Part shown: in pieces, positions 18,701-27,126 of the stretch
Layout of the letters: each line of letters opens with the position of its first letter
How positions within the stretch are numbered: position 1 is the first letter of the stretch
Assembly (NCBI GenBank): GCA_004556155.1
Contig: SFIM01000026.1
Coordinates: forward strand, 1-33,221
Direction of reading: 5' to 3'
Source of the DNA: Clostridiales bacterium
GTDB lineage: Bacteria; Bacillota; Clostridia; Christensenellales; Aristaeellaceae
Length of the DNA stretch: 33,221 nt
Notes under the pieces: model-generated
Told to the model about the DNA's origin: nothing
What the model saw: only the letters and a program-made list of their open reading frames with translations
The model's database searches: none
Program-made: the position numbers and the translations under genes

Positions 18701-21700
18701 CACCGACGGGCGATACGTCCGCGCCCGCCCCATTGAACATCAACAGCGGGAATCACTGCTGACGGAACTTGCCGGTTATTGTGAAGGTTTTCAGGCTATT
18801 CCCGACACCATCGCCCGTGCCGGCGATCGGTTATATGAAATGATGAGCGGCGCGGAAGAACCGGTGGCGATTATCTTCCCGCAAAGCGCCTCCGACGGCG
18901 TGGAAGTGCTGTATCAGGAATTCAGCTTTGGCCGCTATTTCAACCAAATCGCCGCCGGGGTATTACGCGGCATTGTCCAGACGCGTCAGCCCCGCCAGCC
19001 GTTGCGTATTCTTGAAGTTGGCGGCGGAACCGGCGGCACCACCGCGTGGCTGCTGCCGGAACTCAACGGCGTTCCGGCACTGGAGTACCATTTCACCGAT
19101 ATCTCGGCGCTGTTCACCCGTCGCGCCCAGCAGAAATTCGCCGACTATGATTTTGTGAAGTATAGCGAGCTGGATCTCGAAAAAGAGGCGCAGTCTCAGG
19201 GTTTCCAGGCACAGTCTTACGATCTTATCGTGGCAGCGAACGTGATTCACGCCACCCGCCATATTGGCCGCACGCTCGATAATCTGCGCCCCCTGCTCAA
19301 GCCGGGCGGGCGCCTGCTGATGCGCGAAATCACCCAGCCAATGCGTCTGTTTGACTTCGTTTTCGGCCCGCTGGTTCTTCCGCTACAGGATCTCGACGCC
19401 CGCGAAGGTGAGTTATTCCTCACCACCGCTCAGTGGCAACAACAGTGCCGCCACGCCGGATTCAGCAAAGTGGCGTGGCTACCGCAGGATGGCAGCCCGA
19501 CCGCCGGGATGAGCGAACATATCATTCTCGCCACGCTGCCCGGTCAGGCGGTTAGCGCCGTAACATTCACCGCGCCATCAGAACCCGTGTTGGGGCAGGC
19601 GCTGACGGATAACGGTGATTATCTCGCCGACTGGTCTGATTGCGCAGGTCAGCCCGAACAGTTTAACGCCCGCTGGCAGGAGGCCTGGCGTCTGCTTTCA
19701 CAGCGTCATGGCGACGCTCTGCCTGTGGAACCGCCCCCCGTCGCCGCCCCGGAGTGGCTGGGGAAGGTTCGCTTAAGCTGGCAAAACAAAGCCTTTTCCC
19801 GCGGTCAGATGCGCGTTGAAGCCCGTCATCCTGCTGGCGAGTGGCTGCCGCTATCGCCCGCCGCGCCTCTTCCTGCGCCGCAAACGCATTATCAATGGCG
19901 CTGGACGCCCCTCAACGTCGCCAGCATTGACCATCCGCTTACCTTTAGCTTCAGCGCCGGTACGCTTGCGCGCAGCGACGAGCTGGCGCAATACGGCATC
20001 ATTCACGATCCGCACGCCTCTTCACGACTGATGATTGTTGAGGAGAGCGAGGATACGCTGGCCTTAGCGGAGAAAGTGATAGCAGCGCTCACCGCCAGCG
20101 CAGCCGGATTGATTGTGGTTACTCGCCGCGCGTGGCGAGTCGAGGAAAATGAAGCACTCTCTGCATCCCATCACGCGCTATGGGCCTTGCTTCGCGTCGC
20201 GGCCAACGAACAGCCGGAACGGTTGCTTGCCGCCATCGATCTCGCCGAAAACACCCCGTGGGAAACGCTGCATCAAGGGTTGAGCGCAGTCTCACTATCA
20301 CAGCGCTGGCTCGCCGCACGGGGTGACACCCTTTGGCTCCCTTCACTGTCGCCCAATACGGGATGCGCCGCTGAATTACCGGCAAACGTGTTTACCGGCG
20401 ATAGCCGCTGGCATCTGGTGACCGGAGCGTTTGGCGGATTAGGCCGCCTTGCCGTGAACTGGCTCAGAGAAAAAGGGGCGCGACGCATCGCCCTGCTGGC
20501 GCCGCGCGTGGATGAGTCATGGCTACGCGACGTGGAGGGCGGGCAGACGCGCGTCTGCCGTTGTGATGTGGGCGATGCCGGGCAACTGGCCACGGTTCTT
20601 GACGATCTGGCGGCCAACGGCGGCATTGCCGGAGCGATTCATGCCGCTGGCGTATTGGCTGACGCGCCCTTGCAGGAGCTTGATGACCACCAGCTGGCTG
20701 CCGTTTTCGCGGTAAAAGCGCAGGCGGCAAGCCAGCTGTTGCAAACCCTGCGCAACCACGACGGACGCTATCTTATTCTCTACTCTTCCGCTGCCGCCAC
20801 CCTCGGCGCGCCGGGTCAGAGCGCCCATGCGCTGGCCTGCGGCTACCTGGACGGGCTGGCCCAGCAGTTTTCCACCCTTGATGCGCCGAAAACGCTCTCT
20901 GTCGCCTGGGGCGCATGGGGAGAAAGCGGTCGGGCGGCCACGCCGGAAATGCTGGCGACGCTCGCCAGCCGAGGTATGGGCGCGTTAAGCGATGCCGAAG
21001 GCTGCTGGCACCTGGAACAGGCGGTGATGCGCGGCGCCCCGTGGCGACTGGCGATGCGCGTTTTTACCGACAAAATGCCCCCGTTACAACAGGCTCTGTT
21101 TAACATCAGCGCCACAGAAAAAGCCGCAACGCCGGTCATTCCTCCTGCTGATGACAACGCCTTTAACGGCAGCCTGAGCGATGAAACAGCGGTGATGGCA
21201 TGGCTGAAAAAGCGGATTGCGGTTCAGCTAAGGCTGAGCGATCCGGCGTCACTGCATCCAAACCAGGATCTGTTGCAACTCGGCATGGACTCGCTGCTCT
21301 TCCTTGAACTCAGTAGCGATATTCAGCACTACCTGGGCGTACGCATCAATGCGGAACGGGCGTGGCAGGATCTGTCTCCTCATGGACTCACGCAGCTTAT
21401 CTGTTCTAAGCCAGAGGCGACGCCTGCCGCTTCGCAGCCGGAAGTGTTGCGGCACGACGCCGACGAGCGTTATGCGCCCTTCCCTTTGACGCCCATTCAG
21501 CACGCCTACTGGCTGGGGCGAACCCACCTCATTGGCTATGGCGGCGTCGCCTGTCACGTCCTGTTTGAGTGGGATAAACGCCACGATGAGTTCGATCTCG
21601 CCATACTGGAGAAAGCATGGAACCAGCTCATCGCACGCCACGATATGTTGCGTATGGTGGTTGATGCCGACGGGCAGCAGCGAATCCTGGCGACAACGCC

Positions 21701-24700
21701 GGAGTATCACATCCCGCGTGACGATCTGCGCGCGCTTTCCCCGGAAGAACAGCGCATCGCGCTGGAAAAACGGCGGCATGAACTGAGCTATCGCGTTTTG
21801 CCTGCCGACCAGTGGCCTCTTTTTGAGCTGGTGGTCAGCGAAATCGACGATTGCCATTACCGTCTGCATATGAACCTCGACCTTTTGCAGTTTGATGTGC
21901 AGAGTTTTAAAGTCATGATGGACGACCTGGCGCAGGTCTGGCGCGGTGAAACGCTGGCGCCGCTCGCTATTACCTTCCGTGATTATGTGATGGCTGAACA
22001 GGCGCGCCGACAGACATCGGCATGGCACGATGCCTGGGATTACTGGCAGGAAAAACTGCCGCAACTGCCCTTAGCGCCAGAGCTGCCGGTGGTTGAGACG
22101 CCCCCGGAAACGCCACACTTCACCACCTTCAAATCGACGATCGGCAAGACAGAATGGCAGGCCGTGAAACAGCGCTGGCAGCAGCAAGGCGTCACACCGT
22201 CTGCCGCGCTGCTCACGCTGTTTGCCGCTACCCTTGAGCGCTGGAGCCGTACCACAACATTTACGCTGAACCTGACGTTCTTCAATCGCCAGCCGATCCA
22301 TCCGCAAATCAACCAGTTGATTGGTGATTTTACCTCCGTCACGCTGGTTGATTTTAACTTCTCAGCGCCGGTGACGTTGCAAGAGCAGATGCAACAGACC
22401 CAACAGCGCCTCTGGCAAAACATGGCGCACAGTGAAATGAACGGTGTTGAGGTGATCCGTGAGCTGGGCCGCCTGCGCGGATCACAACGTCAACCGCTGA
22501 TGCCGGTAGTGTTTACCAGTATGCTGGGGATGACGCTGGAAGGCATGACTATCGATCAGGCGATGAGCCATCTGTTCGGCGAACCCTGCTATGTATTCAC
22601 GCAAACGCCGCAGGTCTGGCTGGATCATCAGGTCATGGAGAGCAACGGCGAGTTGATGTTTAGCTGGTACTGCATGGACAACGTGCTGGAACCCGGCGCT
22701 GCCGAGGCGATGTTTAATGACTATTGCGCCATCCTGCAAGCCGTCATCGCCGCCCCTGAAAGCCTGAAGACTCTCGCCAGCGGCATCGCCAGGCACATTC
22801 CCCGCCGACGCTGGCCGCTGAACGCGCAGGCGGACTACGACCTGCGGGATATTGAGCAGGCGACGCTCGAATACCCCGGCATCCGGCAGGCCAGAGCGGA
22901 AATAACCGAACAGGGCGCGTTGACGCTGGATATCGTGATGGCCGACGATCCTTCGCCATCAGCGGCGATGCCTGATGAGCACGAACTTACCCAACTGGCG
23001 CTGCCGTTGCCTGAGCAGGCGCAGCTTGATGAGCTGGAGGCGACCTGGCGCTGGCTGGAGGCGCGTGCGCTACAGGGGATCGCGGCTACGCTAAATCGTC
23101 ACGGCCTGTTTACCACGCCGGAGATCGCCCATCGCTTTAGCGCAATAGTACAGGCGCTGTCCGCGCAAGCGTCTCACCAGCGTCTGCTGCGCCAGTGGCT
23201 ACAGTGTCTGACGGAAAGAGAGTGGTTAATCCGCGAAGGTGAAAGCTGGCGCTGCCGCATTCCGCTCAGCGAGATTCCTGAGCCTCAGGAAGCGTGCCCG
23301 CAAAGCCAATGGAGCCAGGCGCTGGCGCAGTATCTGGAAACCTGCATCGCCCGGCACGACGCCCTCTTCTCCGGGCAGTGTTCTCCGCTGGAATTGCTGT
23401 TCAACGAGCAGCATCGCGTTACCGACGCGCTGTATCGCGACAACCCCGCCAGCGCCTGTCTGAATCGCTATACCGCGCAGATTGCCGCCTTGTGCAGCGC
23501 AGAACGGATTCTGGAGGTTGGCGCCGGAACCGCAGCCACTACCGCGCCGGTGCTGAAGGCCTCGCGGAACACGCGACAGTCGTACCACTTCACGGACGTC
23601 TCCGCGCAGTTCCTCAATGACGCCAGAGCCCGTTTCCATGATGAATCGCAGGTGTCTTATGCCTTGTTCGACATCAACCAGCCGCTGGATTTCACCGCCC
23701 ACCCGGAGGCGGGTTACGACCTGATCGTTGCCGTCAATGTGCTCCACGACGCCAGCCATGTCGTCCAGACGTTGCGCAGATTAAAACTGTTGCTGAAAGC
23801 CGGCGGACGTTTGCTGATCGTTGAAGCGACGGAGCGAAACAGCGTATTCCAGCTGGCGAGCGTGGGCTTTATTGAGGGATTAAGCGGATACCGCGATTTC
23901 CGCCGCCGGGATGAGAAACCGATGCTCACCCGCTCCGCATGGCAGGAGGTTCTCGTTCAGGCCGGGTTTGCAAACGAGCTGGCGTGGCCCGCGCAGGAAT
24001 CGTCGCCGCTGCGCCAGCATCTGCTGGTAGCGCGTTCGCCTGGCGTAAATCGCCCGGATAAAAAAGCCGTGAGCCGCTATTTACAGCAGCGCTTTGGCAC
24101 CGGTCTGCCCATTTTACAGATCCGGCAAAGAGAAGCGTTATTTACGCCGCTGCATGCCCCGTCTGATGCGCCGACTGAGCCAGCCAAACCCACGCCAATT
24201 GCCGGGGGGAATCCGGCGCTGGAAAAACAGGTGGCTGAACTCTGGCAATCGCTGCTGTCTCGCCCCGTGGCAAGGCATCACGACTTTTTCGAACTGGGCG
24301 GCGACAGCCTGATGGCGACAAGGATGGTCGCGCAGCTACACCGGAGAGGGATTGCCAGGGCTAACCTTCAGGATCTGTTCAGCCATTCGACGCTGAGCGA
24401 CTTCTGCGCCCATCTACAGGCGGCTACGTCAGGAGAGGATAACCCGATACCCCTTTGCCAGGGCGACGGTGAGGAAACCCTGTTTGTCTTCCACGCTTCA
24501 GACGGCGATATCAGCGCCTGGCTGCCGCTCGCTAGCGCGTTGAACAGGCGCGTTTTCGGCCTGCAAGCAAAATCGCCGCAGCGCTTTGCCACGCTCGACC
24601 AGATGATCGATGAGTATGTCGGGTGCATCCGTCGTCAGCAGCCTCACGGCCCTTATGTGCTGGCGGGTTGGTCGTATGGCGCGTTTCTTGCGGCGGGCGC

Positions 24701-25226
24701 CGCACAACGCCTGTACACCAAAGGCGAGCAGGTTCGGATGGTGTTAATCGATCCCGTGTGCCGACAGGATTTCTGTTGCGAAAACCGGGCGGCCCTGCTG
24801 CGCCTGTTAGCCGAAGGACAAACGCCTCTGGCACTGCCCGAACATTTCGACCAGCAGACGCCCGACAGCCAGCTTGCCGACTTTATCAGCCTCGCTAAAA
24901 CGGCCGGTATGGTGTCGCAAAACCTGACGCTGCAAGCGGCAGAAACGTGGCTCGACAACATCGCGCATCTGCTGCGTTTACTGACTGAGCATACGCCGGG
25001 CGAAAGCGTTCCGGTCCCCTGTCTCATGGTGTATGCCGCCGGGAGACCCTCGCGCTGGACGCCAGCAGAAACCGAGTGGCAGGGCTGGATAAACAACGCC
25101 GACGACGCTGTGATTGAAGCCAGCCACTGGCAAATCATGATGGAAGCCCCCCACGTTCAGGCTTGTGCGCAACACATTACGCGCTGGCTTTGCGCAACCT
25201 CAACGCAACCGGAGAACACGTTATGA
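15735..25226 (+). CDS. irp1: HMWP1, yersiniabactin PKS-NRPS hybrid synthase
   Basis: Hybrid megasynthase of 3163 residues, the normal length. Domains in order: ketosynthase with Cys198 (TACSSS), His334 (THGTGTPLGD) and His373 (NMGHLD); acyltransferase with Ser641 (GHSVGE) and His741; C-methyltransferase with SAM motif LEVGGGTGG (about 1093-1101); ketoreductase with NADPH motif TGAFGGLG (1563-1570); acyl carrier Ser1853 (GMDSLL); Cy3 with Asp2049-x4-Asp2054; second methyltransferase with LEVGAGTAATT (from 2593); carrier PCP3 with Ser2858 (GGDSLM); thioesterase with Ser2980 (GWSYGA) and His3131. It adds and dimethylates a malonyl unit, reduces the ketone, condenses and methylates the third cysteine ring, and releases yersiniabactin. 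In the ketoreductase the usual catalytic Tyr of GQxxY is His1698 (GQSAH). The start follows TTAGGAAACGGGACC. The stop overlaps ybtU. Confidence 0.98.
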   Translation: MDNLRFSSAPTADSIDASIAQHYPDCEPVAVIGYACHFPESPDGETFWQNLLEGRECSRRFTREELLAVGLDAAIIDDPHYVNIGTVLDNADCFDATLFGYSRQEAESMDPQQRLFLQAVWHALEHAGYAPGAVPHKTGVFASSRMSTHPGREALNVTEVAQVKGLQSLMGNDKDYIATRAAYKLNLHGPALSVQTACSSSLVAVHLACESLRAGESDMAVAGGVALSFPQQAGYRYQPGMIFSPDGHCRPFDASAEGTWAGNGLGCVVLRRLRDALLSGDPIISVILSSAVNNDGNRKVGYTAPSVAGQQAVIEEALMLAAIDDRQVGYIETHGTGTPLGDAIEIEALRNVYAPRPQDQRCALGSVKSNMGHLDTAAGIAGLLKTVLAVSRGQIPPLLNFHTPNPALKLEESPFTIPVSAQAWQDEMRYAGVSSFGIGGTNCHMIVASLPDALNARLPNTDSGRKSTALLLSAASDSALRRLATDYAGALRENADASSLAFTALHARRLDLPFRLAAPLNRETAEALSAWASEKSGALVYSGHGASGKQVWLFTGQGSHWRTMGQTMYQHSTAFADTLDRCFSACSEMLTPSLREAMFNPDSAQLDNMAWAQPAIVAFEIAMAAHWRAEGLKPDFAIGHSVGEFAAAVVCGHYTIEQVMPLVCRRGALMQQCASGAMVAVFADEDTLMPLARQFELDLAANNGTQHTVFSGPEARLAVFCATLSQHDINYRRLSVTGAAHSALLEPILDRFQDACAGLHAEPGQIPIISTLTADVIDESTLNQADYWRRHMRQPVRFIQSIQVAHQLGTRVFLEMGPDAQLVACGQREYRDNAYWIASARRNKEASDVLNQALLQLYAAGVALPWADLLAGDGQRIAAPCYPFDTERYWKERVSPACEPADAALSAGLEVASRAATALDLPRLEALKQCATRLHAIYVDQLVQRCTGDAIENGVDAMTIMRRGRLLPRYQQLLQRLLNNCVVDGDYRCTDGRYVRARPIEHQQRESLLTELAGYCEGFQAIPDTIARAGDRLYEMMSGAEEPVAIIFPQSASDGVEVLYQEFSFGRYFNQIAAGVLRGIVQTRQPRQPLRILEVGGGTGGTTAWLLPELNGVPALEYHFTDISALFTRRAQQKFADYDFVKYSELDLEKEAQSQGFQAQSYDLIVAANVIHATRHIGRTLDNLRPLLKPGGRLLMREITQPMRLFDFVFGPLVLPLQDLDAREGELFLTTAQWQQQCRHAGFSKVAWLPQDGSPTAGMSEHIILATLPGQAVSAVTFTAPSEPVLGQALTDNGDYLADWSDCAGQPEQFNARWQEAWRLLSQRHGDALPVEPPPVAAPEWLGKVRLSWQNKAFSRGQMRVEARHPAGEWLPLSPAAPLPAPQTHYQWRWTPLNVASIDHPLTFSFSAGTLARSDELAQYGIIHDPHASSRLMIVEESEDTLALAEKVIAALTASAAGLIVVTRRAWRVEENEALSASHHALWALLRVAANEQPERLLAAIDLAENTPWETLHQGLSAVSLSQRWLAARGDTLWLPSLSPNTGCAAELPANVFTGDSRWHLVTGAFGGLGRLAVNWLREKGARRIALLAPRVDESWLRDVEGGQTRVCRCDVGDAGQLATVLDDLAANGGIAGAIHAAGVLADAPLQELDDHQLAAVFAVKAQAASQLLQTLRNHDGRYLILYSSAAATLGAPGQSAHALACGYLDGLAQQFSTLDAPKTLSVAWGAWGESGRAATPEMLATLASRGMGALSDAEGCWHLEQAVMRGAPWRLAMRVFTDKMPPLQQALFNISATEKAATPVIPPADDNAFNGSLSDETAVMAWLKKRIAVQLRLSDPASLHPNQDLLQLGMDSLLFLELSSDIQHYLGVRINAERAWQDLSPHGLTQLICSKPEATPAASQPEVLRHDADERYAPFPLTPIQHAYWLGRTHLIGYGGVACHVLFEWDKRHDEFDLAILEKAWNQLIARHDMLRMVVDADGQQRILATTPEYHIPRDDLRALSPEEQRIALEKRRHELSYRVLPADQWPLFELVVSEIDDCHYRLHMNLDLLQFDVQSFKVMMDDLAQVWRGETLAPLAITFRDYVMAEQARRQTSAWHDAWDYWQEKLPQLPLAPELPVVETPPETPHFTTFKSTIGKTEWQAVKQRWQQQGVTPSAALLTLFAATLERWSRTTTFTLNLTFFNRQPIHPQINQLIGDFTSVTLVDFNFSAPVTLQEQMQQTQQRLWQNMAHSEMNGVEVIRELGRLRGSQRQPLMPVVFTSMLGMTLEGMTIDQAMSHLFGEPCYVFTQTPQVWLDHQVMESNGELMFSWYCMDNVLEPGAAEAMFNDYCAILQAVIAAPESLKTLASGIARHIPRRRWPLNAQADYDLRDIEQATLEYPGIRQARAEITEQGALTLDIVMADDPSPSAAMPDEHELTQLALPLPEQAQLDELEATWRWLEARALQGIAATLNRHGLFTTPEIAHRFSAIVQALSAQASHQRLLRQWLQCLTEREWLIREGESWRCRIPLSEIPEPQEACPQSQWSQALAQYLETCIARHDALFSGQCSPLELLFNEQHRVTDALYRDNPASACLNRYTAQIAALCSAERILEVGAGTAATTAPVLKASRNTRQSYHFTDVSAQFLNDARARFHDESQVSYALFDINQPLDFTAHPEAGYDLIVAVNVLHDASHVVQTLRRLKLLLKAGGRLLIVEATERNSVFQLASVGFIEGLSGYRDFRRRDEKPMLTRSAWQEVLVQAGFANELAWPAQESSPLRQHLLVARSPGVNRPDKKAVSRYLQQRFGTGLPILQIRQREALFTPLHAPSDAPTEPAKPTPIAGGNPALEKQVAELWQSLLSRPVARHHDFFELGGDSLMATRMVAQLHRRGIARANLQDLFSHSTLSDFCAHLQAATSGEDNPIPLCQGDGEETLFVFHASDGDISAWLPLASALNRRVFGLQAKSPQRFATLDQMIDEYVGCIRRQQPHGPYVLAGWSYGAFLAAGAAQRLYTKGEQVRMVLIDPVCRQDFCCENRAALLRLLAEGQTPLALPEHFDQQTPDSQLADFISLAKTAGMVSQNLTLQAAETWLDNIAHLLRLLTEHTPGESVPVPCLMVYAAGRPSRWTPAETEWQGWINNADDAVIEASHWQIMMEAPHVQACAQHITRWLCATSTQPENTL

Positions 25227-26323
25227 TGCCGTCCGCCTCCCCAAAACAACGCGTACTGATTGTGGGCGCCAAATTTGGCGAAATGTACCTGAATGCCTTT
25301 ATGCAGCCCCCGGAGGGGCTGGAACTGGTCGGCCTGCTGGCGCAGGGAAGCGCCCGTTCAAGAGAGCTGGCTCATGCGTTTGGCATTCCGCTGTATACCT
25401 CGCCGGAACAGATAACCAGGATGCCGGATATCGCCTGTATTGTCGTGCGTTCGACCGTCGCCGGAGGAACCGGTACGCAGCTTGCCAGACACTTTCTGAC
25501 GCGCGGCGTACACGTCATTCAGGAGCATCCCCTCCACCCGGATGACATCAGTTCCTTACAAACGCTGGCGCAGGAACAGGGCTGCTGCTATTGGGTAAAC
25601 ACGTTTTATCCGCATACGCGCGCGGGACGCACATGGCTTCGCGATGCGCAGCAGCTGCGTCGCTGCCTGGCTAAGACGCCGCCGGTAGTCCACGCCACCA
25701 CCAGCCGACAGTTGCTCTACTCCACTCTGGATTTGTTGTTGCTGGCTCTGGGCGTTGATGCCGCCGCCGTGGAGTGCGACGTGGTTGGCAGCTTTAGCGA
25801 TTTTCACTGTCTGAGACTCTTCTGGCCGGAGGGAGAAGCCTGCCTGCTGCTTCAGCGCTATCTCGATCCTGACGATCCAGATATGCATAGCCTTATCATG
25901 CACCGCCTGCTGCTGGGCTGGCCGGAAGGTCATCTTTCGCTGGAGGCGAGCTACGGCCCCGTCATCTGGTCATCCAGCCTGTTTGTCGCAGACCATCAGG
26001 AGAACGCCCACAGCCTCTACCGCAGACCGGAGATCCTGCGCGATCTGCCGGGTCTGACGCGCAGCGCGGCGCCCCTGAGCTGGCGCGACTGCTGCGAAAC
26101 CGTCGGGCCGGAGGGCGTCAGTTGGTTGCTACACCAGTTGCGCAGCCATCTGGCGGGCGAACATCCACCAGCGGCCTGCCAAAGCGTACATCAGATCGCG
26201 TTATCACGTTTATGGCAGCAGATTTTACGTAAGACCGGCAATGCGGAGATCAGACGCCTGACGCCGCCGCACCACGACCGGTTAGCCGGTTTCTACAACG
26301 ATGATGATAAGGAGGCGCTGTGA
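25223..26323 (+). CDS. ybtU: YbtU (Irp3), thiazolinyl imide reductase
   Basis: NADPH-dependent reductase of 366 residues (365 from the second of two adjacent ATGs) that reduces the middle thiazoline of the HMWP1-bound intermediate to a thiazolidine. It belongs to the Gfo/Idh/MocA-like fold: an N-terminal Rossmann motif VLIVGAKFGEMY (11-22) and active-site candidates His102 (EHPLHP) and Tyr129 (NTFYPHTR), equal to His101 and Tyr128 of Irp3 counted from the second Met. The first ATG (25223) overlaps the irp1 TGA as ATGA, so translation is coupled to the synthetase; GGAGA at 25211 provides a ribosome site. A longer frame from 25163 lies inside irp1 and is rejected. The stop overlaps ybtT by four bases. 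Confidence 0.96.
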   Translation: MMPSASPKQRVLIVGAKFGEMYLNAFMQPPEGLELVGLLAQGSARSRELAHAFGIPLYTSPEQITRMPDIACIVVRSTVAGGTGTQLARHFLTRGVHVIQEHPLHPDDISSLQTLAQEQGCCYWVNTFYPHTRAGRTWLRDAQQLRRCLAKTPPVVHATTSRQLLYSTLDLLLLALGVDAAAVECDVVGSFSDFHCLRLFWPEGEACLLLQRYLDPDDPDMHSLIMHRLLLGWPEGHLSLEASYGPVIWSSSLFVADHQENAHSLYRRPEILRDLPGLTRSAAPLSWRDCCETVGPEGVSWLLHQLRSHLAGEHPPAACQSVHQIALSRLWQQILRKTGNAEIRRLTPPHHDRLAGFYNDDDKEAL

Positions 26324-27123
26324 CGCAATCTGCAATGTGCATCCCGCTGTGGCCCGCCCGGAACGGCAATACTGCGCATCTGGTCATGTGCCCTTTCGCT
26401 GGCGGCAGCAGTAGCGCGTTTCGCCACTGGCAAGCTGAGCAACTGGCTGATTGCGCGCTTTCTCTGGTGACCTGGCCGGGGCGCGATCGCCTTCGCCATC
26501 TGGAACCGCTCAGAAGCATTACACAACTGGCGGCACTGCTGGCGAACGAGCTGGAAGCATCCGTATCGCCTGACACGCCGCTTTTACTCGCCGGGCACAG
26601 CATGGGGGCGCAGGTGGCGTTTGAAACCTGCCGACTTCTGGAGCAACGGGGGCTTGCGCCACAAGGACTGATTATTTCCGGGTGCCATGCCCCGCATCTG
26701 CATTCTGAACGCCAGCTCAGCCATCGCGATGATGCCGACTTTATCGCTGAGCTGATAGACATTGGCGGATGTTCTCCTGAACTGCGGGAAAACCAGGAAT
26801 TAATGTCGCTGTTTCTTCCTCTTCTGCGCGCTGATTTTTACGCCACCGAGAGCTATCACTACGACTCGCCCGACGTCTGTCCGCCGCTGCGCACGCCTGC
26901 GCTGTTATTGTGCGGCAGCCACGATCGCGAAGCCTCCTGGCAGCAGGTCGATGCCTGGCGTCAGTGGCTGAGCCACGTTACAGGCCCGGTGGTGATTGAC
27001 GGCGATCATTTCTATCCCATTCAACAAGCCCGGTCCTTTTTTACGCAGATTGTCCGCCATTTTCCCCACGCATTTTCTGCAATGACCGCGTTGCAAAAAC
27101 AGCCCAGTACTTCAGAAAGGTGA
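26320..27123 (+). CDS. ybtT: YbtT (Irp4), type II editing thioesterase
   Basis: Stand-alone alpha/beta-hydrolase thioesterase of 267 residues, thought to remove wrongly loaded or stalled groups from the yersiniabactin carrier domains. The catalytic triad is readable: Ser94 in GHSMGAQ, Asp202 in GSHDREAS and His230 in DGDHFYP. The N-terminal LVMCPFAGGSSSAFRHW is typical of the GrsT/RifR group. It starts with GTG at 26320, overlapping the ybtU TGA by four bases (GTGA) and preceded by AAGGAGG, so coupling is strong. It is separated from ybtE by three bases. Confidence 0.96.
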   Translation: MTQSAMCIPLWPARNGNTAHLVMCPFAGGSSSAFRHWQAEQLADCALSLVTWPGRDRLRHLEPLRSITQLAALLANELEASVSPDTPLLLAGHSMGAQVAFETCRLLEQRGLAPQGLIISGCHAPHLHSERQLSHRDDADFIAELIDIGGCSPELRENQELMSLFLPLLRADFYATESYHYDSPDVCPPLRTPALLLCGSHDREASWQQVDAWRQWLSHVTGPVVIDGDHFYPIQQARSFFTQIVRHFPHAFSAMTALQKQPSTSER

Positions 27124-27126
27124 CGC

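Noticed and set aside
21249..22064. 271-codon minus-strand ORF opposite irp1
   Set aside because: It lies opposite the acyl-carrier and Cy3 region; long antisense frames are expected in this codon usage, and the sequence shows no domain.
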